14,720 nt of DNA from JBHOQX01 sp042408595 (GTDB lineage Bacteria > Chloroflexota > Chloroflexia > Chloroflexales > Roseiflexaceae): NCBI GenBank assembly GCA_042408595.1, contig JBHOQX010000034.1:1-14720 (forward strand), written 5' to 3'. A program made the position numbers and the translations under genes. Below the pieces are notes generated by a model. That model ran no database searches. It saw only the letters and a program-made list of their open reading frames with translations, and was not told where the DNA came from. Of the stretch, positions 7,262-14,598 are shown one piece after another. Each line of letters starts with the position of its first letter. Within the stretch, counting starts at the first letter, position 1.

Positions 7262-7345
7262 GACATTTCGAGAGTAACAGCGTCACCGTGTCATCGTGTC
7301 ACCTCGTTCGTATTGGCACCATGACACCCTGTCACCCGGCCACGC
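7262..7345 (+). repeat. Spacer of degenerate TGTCA/GTCACC words before the pseudokinase
   Basis: The words GTCACC, GTGTCAT and TGACA repeat irregularly (for example GCGTCACCGTGTCATCGTGT at 7278-7297 and ATGACACCCTGTCACC at 7321-7336). No Shine-Dalgarno motif is present before the following gene. The pattern is the same kind of low-complexity word spacer seen before gcvPB and after the BTAD gene, but with a different word. Confidence 0.5.
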
Positions 7346-7346
7346 C

Positions 7347-8267
7347 ATGGCGCTCACCCGCGAACAACTCGACACGATTCTGGCCCGCGCCCTGCCCGGC
7401 GAGCGGCTGAAGGAGGCCCGCGAGGCCGAGGGCGGGCGCTACACGCTACTGCTGGCCGGCGGCGAGCGGCTGACGCTTCAGCCCTATGCCACGCCGGACG
7501 CCGCGGCGGCCGCTGCTGGTGCGCTCCGGCGGCTGCGCGCCGAGGTCGATCTGCCGATCCCGCAGCTCCGCGCCGCGGACGAGGCGAGCGGGAGCCTGCT
7601 GCTATCCGAGGTGAGCGGCGAGCCGCTGGCGCGCCTGCTGCCCCGGCTCGGCGAGCAGCAGCTTTACGAGCTGGGGCTGCGGCTCGGCGAGACGCTCCAG
7701 CGTGTCCACCGGGTGCGCTGCGAGCACTACGGCCCGCTGGCCGGCGGACTCCAGGCGGCGGACGAGCACGGCTATGTGCTGGCCCGGCTGGAGGCCGGCC
7801 TGGAGCGGGCCGGGGAGCTCGGCCTGCTTGACCGGCGGACGACCGGGCGGGTCCGCCGCTGGTATGCCGAAGAGTTTCGCCCGGCCGGGCGGGAGGCGGC
7901 GTTGCTGCACGGGGGCCTGAGCCTGGATCAGGTGCTTGTGCGCCCCGGCGAAGGCGGCTGGCGGGTCTCGGCCATCCTCGGCTGGGAGCGGGCGCTCGGC
8001 TGGACGCCGGCCTGGGAGCACGCCGTGTTTCTCGACTCGACCGACCGGCCGCGCTGCTTCAGCCTGCGCGTCGGTTACGGCAATGGCTACGACGCGCAGA
8101 CCGAGCGCGCCTACGAGCAGACGCGCGAGCCGCTCCTGGCGCCGTACCGCGCCCTGCTGGCGCTGGAGCGCCTGCTCGCCGCGCGGCAGTCGGGTGATCT
8201 GGCCGCCAGCGACCGCGCCCGCGCCGTGATGCTGACAATGTTCCGGCTGGTGATGGGGGAGGCATAA
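7347..8267 (+). CDS. Aminoglycoside-phosphotransferase-like protein, probable pseudokinase
   Basis: The 306-residue product has the APH/choline-kinase fold pattern: an N-lobe with a leader-strand block (YTLLLAGGERLTL), the alpha-C region, hinge LLLSEVSGEPLARLL, RLGETLQRVHRV, and the C-lobe HG...W.RAL...W blocks. Three normally invariant positions are changed. HGDL is HGGL (catalytic Asp to Gly190). The metal-binding Asn of the LxxxNxL loop is Gln195. The Asp of the IDWE motif is Gly212 (ILGWE). The N-lobe Lys equivalent also appears to be Gln. So the protein is unlikely to phosphorylate anything and may instead bind a small ligand or a partner. MALTREQL (7347) is taken as start over an upstream in-frame GTG at 7296 because the upstream residues fall in the word-repeat spacer. 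No Shine-Dalgarno is visible. It lies between gcvPA and gcvPB in the same direction, so it is probably co-transcribed. Confidence 0.75.
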   Translation: MALTREQLDTILARALPGERLKEAREAEGGRYTLLLAGGERLTLQPYATPDAAAAAAGALRRLRAEVDLPIPQLRAADEASGSLLLSEVSGEPLARLLPRLGEQQLYELGLRLGETLQRVHRVRCEHYGPLAGGLQAADEHGYVLARLEAGLERAGELGLLDRRTTGRVRRWYAEEFRPAGREAALLHGGLSLDQVLVRPGEGGWRVSAILGWERALGWTPAWEHAVFLDSTDRPRCFSLRVGYGNGYDAQTERAYEQTREPLLAPYRALLALERLLAARQSGDLAASDRARAVMLTMFRLVMGEA

Positions 8268-8270
8268 TTC

Positions 8271-8446
8271 GACGAACGACGAAGGGCGACTGGCGCACGT
8301 CAGCTGCGCCGCCGGCGACGATGCTGGCACAGGAGAGCGATTCTGTTCGCCCACCGCCCTTCGTCCATCGTCCATCTCGTATCGCCCGTCGTCTATCGTC
8401 TATCGTCCTGCGCCTTTCGTCCACCGTCCTTCGTCCACTAGAAAAG
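8271..8446 (+). repeat. Spacer of degenerate TCGTCCATCG/CTATCGTC words with inverted arms
   Basis: The right half (8354-8438) is a run of imperfect words of the form TCGTCCATCG, GTCTATCGTC and CCGTCCTTCGTC. The left end carries the reverse complement, with GACGAAGGGCG (8278-8288) perfectly matching CGCCCTTCGTC (8355-8365) and so able to form an 11-bp stem. The word CTATCGTCTATCGT recurs in reverse complement after the BTAD gene at about 12.1 kb. No gene or clear terminator T-run is seen. Confidence 0.65.
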
Positions 8447-8453
8447 CACCCGC

Positions 8454-9989
8454 ATGAATACCTACGAACCGCCAATCTTTGAGCTCGCCGCGCCGGGGAA
8501 GATCGGCGCGAGCCTGCCGGCGCTGGATGTGCCCGCGGCGGAGCTGCCCGCTGGCCTGCTGCGCAGCGACGACCTGGCCGCCATGCCGGAGTTGAGCGAG
8601 GTCGAGGTGGTGCGCCACTTCACCCGCATCTCGCAGCGCAATTTCTGCATCGACACGGTGATGTATCCGCTCGGCTCCTGCACAATGAAGTACAACCCGA
8701 AGATTCACGAGGAGGCCGCGCGGCTGCCCGGCTTCGCCGCGGCGCACCCGCTCCAGGGCGAGGAATTGTCGCAGGGCGCGCTCCGCCTGATGTACGAACT
8801 GCAACGCGACCTGGCCGAGATCGCCGGATTCGACGCCGTCTCGCTCCAACCGGCGGCCGGGGCGCAAGGGGAACTGACCGGAATCCTGGTCTTCCGCGCC
8901 TACCACCGTGACCGCGGCGACGCGGGCCGTACGGAGATCATCGTGCCGGACTCGGCCCACGGCACCAACCCGGCCACGGCGGCGATGGTCGGCTACACGG
9001 TGGTCGAGGTGAAGAGCGACGCACGGGGGAACGTGGACCTGGCCGACCTGAAACGCAAACTCTCGCCGCGCACCGCCGGGATGATGCTGACCAACCCGAA
9101 CACCGTTGGGCTGTTCGAGGAGCAGATTCGCGAGGTGGCGGGCCTGGTGCACGAGGCGGGCGGGCTGATGTACGGCGACGGCGCGAATTTCAACGCCTTG
9201 CTCGGCATCGCCAAACCGGGCGCGCTCGGCTTTGACTTCATGCACTACAACCTGCACAAGACCTTCACCACGCCGCACGGTGGCGGCGGCCCCGGGGCTG
9301 GCGCGGTCGGATGCACCGCGGCGCTCGCGCCGTACCTGCCCGGCCCCCGTGTGCGCCGCCGCGCGCAGGAGGCCGAACGCCGAACCCCGAACCCGGAACC
9401 CCAACCCCTGGAATACGAATGCTTCACCCCCGAGCACTCGATCGGCCGCGTGAAGACCTTTTTCGGCAACTTCGGCATGCTGGTGCGGGCGTGGGTTTAC
9501 ATCCGCATGCTCGGCGCAGCCGGGCTGCGCGAGGTGAGCGAGACGGCGGTGCTGAACGCGAACTATCTCCGCGTTAAGCTGCAGGACCTGTACCCGCCGG
9601 CCTACGACCGAGTCTGCATGCACGAGGTCGTCTTGAAGGGACAGATCGCCGGAGCTCCAGAGGCGCGCACCCTCGACATCGCCAAGCGCCTGATCGACTA
9701 CGGCTTCCACCCGCCGACGGTCTACTTCCCGCTGATCGTGCCCGAGGCGCTGATGATCGAGCCGACCGAGACCGAGAGCAAGCGCAACCTCGACGCCTTT
9801 ATCGACGCGCTGCGGCGGATCGCCGACGAGGCCCGCGAGAACCTCGACATTCTTCACGAAGCGCCGACGACCACGCCGGTGCGCCGGGTGGACGAGGTGC
9901 GCGCCGCCCGCCAGCCGATCCTGCGCTACGACGCGGCTAAGTTCGCCGCGCTACGCGACGAGGGCGCGAGGAAAGCCGGAGGCCGCTGA
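8454..9989 (+). CDS. gcvPB: Glycine dehydrogenase (decarboxylating) subunit 2, P-protein C-terminal half
   Basis: GcvPB is the beta subunit of the split P-protein and carries the cofactor. The 511 residues include YPLGSCTMKYNPK (71-83), LQPAAGAQGELTG (131-143), DSAHGTNPA (166-174), MLTNPNTVGLFE and HYNLHKTFTTPHGGGGPGAG with the PLP Schiff-base Lys269. The SIGRVKTFFGNF block is at ~329, FHPPTVYFPLIVPEALMIEPTETE follows, and the end is TPVRRVDEVRAARQP. It is slightly longer than usual: residues ~300-319 contain a Pro/Glu/Arg insert (TPNPEPQP) encoded by a GAACCC-type repeat. No strong Shine-Dalgarno precedes ATG 8454; the preceding spacer is word-repeat DNA. The last 20 codons and the following spacer are duplicated near 13.73 kb. 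Confidence 0.96.
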   Translation: MNTYEPPIFELAAPGKIGASLPALDVPAAELPAGLLRSDDLAAMPELSEVEVVRHFTRISQRNFCIDTVMYPLGSCTMKYNPKIHEEAARLPGFAAAHPLQGEELSQGALRLMYELQRDLAEIAGFDAVSLQPAAGAQGELTGILVFRAYHRDRGDAGRTEIIVPDSAHGTNPATAAMVGYTVVEVKSDARGNVDLADLKRKLSPRTAGMMLTNPNTVGLFEEQIREVAGLVHEAGGLMYGDGANFNALLGIAKPGALGFDFMHYNLHKTFTTPHGGGGPGAGAVGCTAALAPYLPGPRVRRRAQEAERRTPNPEPQPLEYECFTPEHSIGRVKTFFGNFGMLVRAWVYIRMLGAAGLREVSETAVLNANYLRVKLQDLYPPAYDRVCMHEVVLKGQIAGAPEARTLDIAKRLIDYGFHPPTVYFPLIVPEALMIEPTETESKRNLDAFIDALRRIADEARENLDILHEAPTTTPVRRVDEVRAARQPILRYDAAKFAALRDEGARKAGGR

Positions 9990-10025
9990 GGCGCGTTTCA
10001 CCACAGAGGCGCAGATTGGCTCATC
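9926..10025 (+). repeat. Direct repeat copy 1 (gcvPB 3' end plus downstream spacer)
   Basis: From CTACGACGCGG at 9926 through the gcvPB stop and the spacer GTTTCACCACAGAGG to GCTCAT at ~10024, this matches 13734-13831 at roughly 80-85% by eye, with the reading frame and stop position conserved. The CACCACAGAGG part belongs to a repetitive spacer motif. Copy 1 is the intact end of the functional gene. Confidence 0.7.
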
Positions 10026-12082
10026 GTGTCTTTGGTGAGGGGGTGAGCAACATTTCGCCCGCATCGCGCAGTATTGCCACCATCGAGGCACGTGCGCGGC
10101 AGTGTGTCCTTGACCTGCGGCTTGACCAGGCGTTGGCTGAGCAGGCGGGTGATGGGACAGGGCCATGGCTGCTCTGTTACCGGGCCATGCATCGCCGGAT
10201 CGCGGATGCGGCCTATGCCGATGCCCTTTCGCTGGCGGAACGCGCCTGCAGGCAGTTCCACTTGGCAGGCGACCGGGATGGCTTTGCTCGGGCCCTGGCC
10301 GAGGCGGCTATTGTGCGCTACCATCTTGGCCAGCACCAACGCGCACTCGATGATCTTGCTGCCTGTCCGCCGCCTGCCTGCCCGGTTTGTGCCGCGGCGC
10401 TGGCGCTTGCCGCGTACCTCAATTACATTGGGCAAGGTGACCTGCCACCCAGCGTCGCCGCCGCTGAGCACGGCCTGGCCGCGCTCCAACAGGTTCAGAG
10501 CGAAGCGGGCGTCGATGCCTGGCGGATCGCGCTGCATCGCAACCTTGTCCCGGCCTGCCATTTCATGGGCAATCTGGACCGGGCGCGGCGCCACGCTGAA
10601 ACGGCGCTGGCTCTGGCGGAGCAGCCAGCTACGCCAGGCTACACGCGGCATTGGGCCTTGTACGAGGCGGGGCTGCTAGAGCAGCGCGCTGGCGCCTTCG
10701 ATCGCGCCCTGGCTCTGCTGCGACACGCCCGTGAGCTGGTCGAGCGGGAAGGGCCGCGCGAGCCGCTGTGGCGCTGGGCGATCTGCGCCGAGGGGCAGAC
10801 GCTGCGCGATATGGGGCGGCTTGATGAAGCCGCGCAGTGCTATGCGTTGGGCGGCTGGGGCGAGGGCGATGACGGCCCGTTGATGTTGTGGCTGCTGCAA
10901 GGGCGATTCACCGAGGCGCGGATAGCCACCGAGGCGCGCCTGGCAGCGGCGCTTGCCGCATCGTCCACCTTCGAACAGTTGAACCTGGAGGTTATGCTGG
11001 CGCTGATCGACGGCGAGCAGGCGAGTCCAGCGGCATTCCGTGGCCAACTGCGCCAGCTTGCTGATCAGTATGCCGCGCTCGGCTTCCGCTATCACCGCGC
11101 GAGCACGCTGCTGCATCTTGCCGCTGTTTGCTATGCGCTGAGCGAGGATGCTGCGGGCGATCATGCGCTGTCCGAGGCGCTCGATTTCGGTGCCGCGCAG
11201 GGCTACCGCAACTTTGCATGGTGGCATCCATCACGCATGCGCCTTGTGCTCCGGCGCGCACGTGCGGCTGGTATCGAGCCGGAGTTTGCGGGTCAACTCC
11301 TCGTCGAGCGTGGGCTTGCCGACACCGGGCCGAGGCTGATCATCCGCTGCCTAGGAGCGTTTGACCTCGAAATGGACGGTCTACCGCTCTCGGAAGAGCG
11401 CTGGCAGACTGGCGGGGCCGCGCCGCAGCGCATGCAGCGTCTGCTGCTCTTCCTGGCGCGCAACCGTGCGCCACAGCAATTGCAAGCCATTGCCCGGTAT
11501 GTATGGGCCGACAAACCAGACGCGGTCAACCTCACAGCCAACTTTCACACGACGCTCTCGGGCCTGCGGCGCGTGCTGGAGCCGAATCTGATGCGTGGTT
11601 CGACGTCGCAGTTCATTGTGACGACCGGGCAGGGCTATCAACTAGACCCTTCCATCTGTGTCAGCATTGACCTTGACCAGTTTCTCGCCTATGTAAGCAC
11701 TGGGCAGAACGCCGCAGCGCACGGCGAGACCGATTGCGCTCGGGCCGCCTTCGCTGCTGCGGAGCGGCTGTATGTGGGCGATTTTGCGCTGGCTAAAGCC
11801 GACCCGGCGGAAGCGCTGGTTTACCGGCATAGCTTTTGCGATGCCCTGCGCTGGCTCGCCGCCGATGACCTAGCGCGTGAAGATTATGTAACCTGCTCCG
11901 TGTGGGCGCAGCGTCTGCTTCGATACGACGAATGGGATACTGTCGCGCCTGCCCTGCTCATCCGCGCCTTTCTCGCCCTCGGCGACCGCCGCGCCGCCAG
12001 GCGGCAGTACCGGCGCTTTCTCAAGGCCCACGGCACGCCGACGCCGGAGCTCCAGCTGCTTGCGCGGGAGCACGGGCTGTGA
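10016..12082 (+). CDS. TPR / winged-helix / BTAD transcriptional regulator (SARP-like)
   Basis: The 688-residue product has helical TPR-like repeats over roughly residues 60-430 (for example RARRHAETALALAEQ, RALALLRHARELVER, DEAAQCYALGG). An OmpR/SARP-type winged helix follows at ~441-545, opening with RCLGAFDLEMDGLPL and containing YVWADKPDAVNLTANFHTTLSGLRRVLEP. The C-terminal BTAD domain (~547-688) has IDLDQFLAYV, the spaced helices ending RLYVGDF, and ALGDRRAARRQYRRF. No Walker-A ATPase domain is present, unlike many large BTAD regulators. Such proteins bind DNA through the winged helix and sense signals through their repeats; the target here is unknown. The start is uncertain: TTG 10016 has AGAGG six nt upstream but lies in repeated DNA, while GTG 10043 is the main alternative. 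It begins 27 nt after gcvPB. Confidence 0.8.
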   Translation: MAHRVFGEGVSNISPASRSIATIEARARQCVLDLRLDQALAEQAGDGTGPWLLCYRAMHRRIADAAYADALSLAERACRQFHLAGDRDGFARALAEAAIVRYHLGQHQRALDDLAACPPPACPVCAAALALAAYLNYIGQGDLPPSVAAAEHGLAALQQVQSEAGVDAWRIALHRNLVPACHFMGNLDRARRHAETALALAEQPATPGYTRHWALYEAGLLEQRAGAFDRALALLRHARELVEREGPREPLWRWAICAEGQTLRDMGRLDEAAQCYALGGWGEGDDGPLMLWLLQGRFTEARIATEARLAAALAASSTFEQLNLEVMLALIDGEQASPAAFRGQLRQLADQYAALGFRYHRASTLLHLAAVCYALSEDAAGDHALSEALDFGAAQGYRNFAWWHPSRMRLVLRRARAAGIEPEFAGQLLVERGLADTGPRLIIRCLGAFDLEMDGLPLSEERWQTGGAAPQRMQRLLLFLARNRAPQQLQAIARYVWADKPDAVNLTANFHTTLSGLRRVLEPNLMRGSTSQFIVTTGQGYQLDPSICVSIDLDQFLAYVSTGQNAAAHGETDCARAAFAAAERLYVGDFALAKADPAEALVYRHSFCDALRWLAADDLAREDYVTCSVWAQRLLRYDEWDTVAPALLIRAFLALGDRRAARRQYRRFLKAHGTPTPELQLLAREHGL

Positions 12083-12083
12083 C

Positions 12084-12150
12084 GACGGACGATGAACGAT
12101 AGACGATAGGCTTTTCGGCAGGCTTTTCGTCATCCATCCTTCATTGTCCG
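12084..12150 (+). terminator. Word-repeat stem-loop after the BTAD gene
   Basis: CGGACGATGAA (12086-12096) pairs with TTCATTGTCCG (12140-12150) over 11 positions with one G-T pair. The loop contains GATAGACGATAG words and two copies of GGCTTTTCG (12109-12117, 12121-12129). It begins immediately after the BTAD stop and may end that transcript, though no T-run follows. Its words are the reverse complement of those before gcvPB. Confidence 0.45.
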
Positions 12151-12245
12151 CCATGACCCATGAAATACGCTGCCCTAACAAGCCGTCTCGAAAACCCGAC
12201 CACGATGCGCCCGAAATCTTAGTGTTTTTCTTATAGCTGCGTTGC

Positions 12246-12251
12246 TATACT
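12246..12251 (+). promoter_or_regulatory. Candidate -10 box for the amidase-like gene
   Basis: TATACT at 12246-12251 lies 43 nt before the start codon. The region upstream is AT-rich (TGTTTTTCTTATAG, 12223-12236), but there is no good -35. The box is similar to the TATACT before the riboswitch, which makes a promoter plausible. Confidence 0.4.
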
Positions 12252-12293
12252 CCAGCTATCTCGCGAAGCCAAACGAGAGCAAGGAGATAAGCA

Positions 12294-12961
12294 ATGCATA
12301 AGATACTTCAGGAATCGCGCTGATCATTGCACTGATCACCATTCTTGGTTTGTCAGGCGTTATTCCCCACGTGTATGCTGCGAGCTACAACCGCGGTGCG
12401 GCCGCCAGCTATGCTGATCAATGGGCTCACGCCCGCAATATCAATTATCCAAATTTCGGATTCGGATGTAGTTGCAATGATTGCCAGAATCTGGCTTCAC
12501 AGTCGCTGCGGGCCGGAGGATATCCGTTGCGTACAGGAAATTACGATCCAAATAGCGTCTTTCAGTGGTGGTATTACTGGTCATCTGTTTGGGATTGACA
12601 GAACTCCAAAACCTGGAGCGCTTCTGACTGGTCCAATACGTATGTCGCACAGTATCCTGGCGAATTCCAGGTCAATGGAGTCTCTTCGGGAAGTCAACTG
12701 AGCCAAGGCGATTTCATTGCAATTGACACGGGATCAGGTATCCCAGATCATACGCGGGTGATCGTAGGGTCAGGCAATACAAGTACAAATCAATCCGATT
12801 ATACAGATGGCTGTGGCACCAATAAACCTATACCAGTGCAGAAATATACAGTCCTGGGCGACCAACATTGTATTGATCGCTGTCATGTAGCCTGGGACTA
12901 CAACCTGATACTGCCTAACGGGCAGCCAATGAATCGATGGTACATCCACGTGAAATGGTGA
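12294..12961 (+). pseudogene. Broken secreted Amidase_6-like (CHAP/NlpC-type cysteine) protein
   Basis: ATG 12294 has a strong AAGGAG (12281-12286). It opens MHKILQ and then loses frame. The hydrophobic signal segment IALIIALITILGLSGVIPHVYAAS is read one frame off, consistent with a single-base deletion at about 12310-12314. The mature part starts SYNRGAAASYADQWAHARN, like Amidase_6 proteins. It keeps a Cys in NDCQNLASQSLRAGG (the DCTNFVSQ-type nucleophile position) and a His in GDFIAIDTGSGIPDHTRVIVG. A TGA at 12596-12598 interrupts VWD-QNSKTW, and the frame then runs on to TGA 12959-12961. As written no full protein can be made. The family usually cleaves peptide or amide bonds outside the cell. 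Base composition is clearly lower in GC than in the gcv genes. Sequencing error is an alternative explanation, but two separate lesions make decay more likely. Confidence 0.65.
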
Positions 12962-13006
12962 CATCGAGACTATACAACGTACTTGAATTACTAAGAGGAG
13001 TATTCT

Positions 13007-13666
13007 ATGCGAAACAAGCTCTAAGTGATGATTGTGACCGCCAGTGCGGTATGTTCGGTGGCATTGCTTGGAATGAGCCTGATGGGTGGCGCTGCCACAG
13101 CGGCTCCGCCATCTGTTCCCAACACGCCTGAGGTTGCTGCCATACAGCAAGCGATCATGAACATGCGCGCCGTAACGAGTGAGGCGTACTTTCAACTCGA
13201 TCCATCGCGCCTGTCATCAATATACACGAATGATGCGCGTGGCGGCACACTAAGTGATGTACAACTGAAGCGCATTCGTGAGGAGTGGAAGGCGCTGGCA
13301 GATCCGCGGCTTGCCAATCCAGCGATTACGCCAGGATACCTCGACTACCAGCTTGCCCAACTGGGATGGTTAAAACGCGGAATTGAGAGGCGTGAAGCCC
13401 TTCAACACAAAGCAGCCAATGAAGGCCGGTGGTTGACCGATCAGGAACAGCGATCATTGCTCGATAGTAATGGACAACTACCGCCTGCTCGTCCGGAGCG
13501 ACCGAGCGAGCCACTTCCACAGCCGGTATTCGAGGCCATCACCATTAACGGCGATACTGCTATCGTGGTTGTCGATGGTGGGCCTATTACGAGCCAGTTC
13601 ACGCTCGTGAGACTCAACGGAGCATGGATGGTCGCGGGCGAGAAAATTCTGTCGGTTCATGTCTGA
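13007..13666 (+). pseudogene. NTF2-like secreted protein with in-frame stop at codon 6
   Basis: A strong AGAGGAG (12994-13000) precedes ATG 13007, which reads MRNKL then TAA (13022-13024). The same frame continues as a signal peptide (GTG/ATG 13025/13028; MIVTASAVCSVALLGMSLMGG, then ATAA before PPSVPNT). Translation could restart at GTG 13025 or ATG 13028, but the basic n-region RNK would be lost. The rest has a helical segment with AYFQLDPSRLSSIYTND (about 60 residues in), a charged linker, and a C-terminal TAIVVVDGGPITSQFTLVRLNGAWMVAGEKIL pattern typical of NTF2/SnoaL-like or Mce-associated folds. Assignment to that fold is inference. It sits 45 nt after the broken amidase gene in the same direction, probably a former operon. 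If reinitiation works it may still be expressed. Confidence 0.6.
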
Positions 13667-13733
13667 TGAGTCGCTTCGGTCAAGCTTACCGGCTACATCT
13701 CGGCATATTGCTCGGAATCTCTATAGATGCTCA

Positions 13734-13831
13734 CTACGACGCGGCCAAGTTTGCGTTGCTGCGCGACGAGGGCGCGGGGAAAGCCGGATGCCGTTGAAGC
13801 ACGTTTCACCGCAGAGGACACAGCGAGCTCA
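13734..13831 (+). repeat. Direct repeat copy 2 (gcvPB-tail fragment)
   Basis: CTACGACGCGGC at 13734 opens an intact-frame copy of the last 20 codons of gcvPB (YDAAKFALLRDEG..., stop TGA 13795-13797). The spacer GTTTCACCGCAGAGG and AGCTCAT at 13825-13831 follow. It differs from the gene end at about ten positions in the coding part, several silent. There is no start codon or upstream gcvPB sequence, so it is a detached fragment. Confidence 0.7.
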
Positions 13832-13853
13832 TAGAGAGTTGGCGGCAATAATA

Positions 13854-13887
13854 GGGCGAGATCACGGGATTTCCCGCCATCTCGCCC
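13854..13887. terminator. Stem-loop between convergent genes, candidate bidirectional terminator
   Basis: GGGCGAGAT (13854-13862) pairs perfectly with ATCTCGCCC (13879-13887), and inside it CGGGA (13865-13869) pairs with TCCCG (13872-13876). On the plus strand it is followed by TGGTTTGTGTG. On the minus strand it lies 13 nt beyond the last stop of the glycoside hydrolase remnant. It sits where the rightward and leftward genes meet. Confidence 0.6.
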
Positions 13888-13899
13888 TGGTTTGTGTGA

Positions 13900-14585
13900 T
13901 CAGAAGGCGCTCGCCAGAGTCTGGGCCGGGCCGAGATTGCTGTTGTTCAGCACGAGTTAGTAGCGGGTATCGGCCCCGTCCTGCGAGCTCGCATTGCTGT
14001 CATAGGCCAGGTAGTAGTGGGTAGACCAGACATCTGGCCCAGTGCGTGCCTGGACGTAGCTACGGAAGTTCTGGATTGCCATCTTGCACGCATTGGCGCG
14101 GTTCTGAAACCCGATAGCATTACTACACGGGACGCTACAGAACCCGGCGCCGTCAAGCGGAATACCGTACTCTGTCCAGCGATGCGGGTAGTTTGGGGAC
14201 TTACCGCGTAGCGAATCATACTGCGCCTGCATTCGCCCAGCCAGACCGGATGCGCTGAACTCATAGCAGTGTACTGCGAGCCAGTTGTAGGCGCTCCGCT
14301 GCTCCGTGCCCTGAGTGATGGTTGAGCCATAGTCGTCCCAGTAGCTATTCCAGGCTGAGCCGACCGGATCCTGTGTTGGGAGACCGCCTGGGCCAGGAAA
14401 ACCGAGGTAGACCCAGCCACGATTGTTCTGGATCGCAAGGTGCTTAATCCACTAAGCGATGTTGTACATATCGTTTTGAGTGAGGAACGTGCCTTGCTCG
14501 GCTCGTATTCGAGGTTGAGCTCGTTCAGCACTTGGAATTTGCGAATCCTGAACTGATCGATAGCCGGCTGGACGATCTCGCCTGA
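13900..14585 (-). pseudogene. Degenerate clan GH-A glycoside hydrolase fragment (GH5/GH39-like)
   Basis: Read on the minus strand, the pieces give EIVQPAIDQFRIRKFQVLNELNLEYE, then, after a one-base shift near 14500, EQGTFLTQNDMYNIA-stop-WIKHLAIQNN (TAG at 14454-14452). It continues GWVYLGFPGPGG, W-rich segments, LAVHCYEF, PHRWTEYGIPLDG and YYLAYDSN. It ends at TAA (13959-13957) and reads on in frame to a natural-looking ASAF and TGA (13902-13900). LNELN corresponds to the NEP acid/base strand of clan GH-A (Pro changed to Leu), and TEYGIP to the nucleophile strand. The N-terminal part of the gene is missing, cut near 14585 where other sequence begins. Family within the clan is uncertain. A frameshift and two stops make it inactive. 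Confidence 0.62.
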
Positions 14586-14598
14586 TACCCTGACAGTT

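Noticed and set aside
8354..8438. CRISPR-like array in the TCGTCC word spacer
   Set aside because: Units are about 8-12 nt, degenerate and contiguous, without unique spacers of constant length; no cas genes nearby.
11128..11364. Small plus-strand frames inside the BTAD gene
   Set aside because: They are out-of-frame Arg/Cys-rich shadows without ribosome-binding sites.
12596..12598. TGA read as tryptophan or selenocysteine (recoding) in the amidase-like gene
   Set aside because: A Trp would fit there, but neighbouring broken genes show TAA and TAG as well, the same gene has a frameshift, and the gcv genes end in normal TGA stops, so gene decay is simpler.
9926..13831. Named integrative element with att sites
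   Set aside because: Repeats are imperfect and no integrase, relaxase or tRNA target is visible, so I report only direct repeats and a possible insertion.
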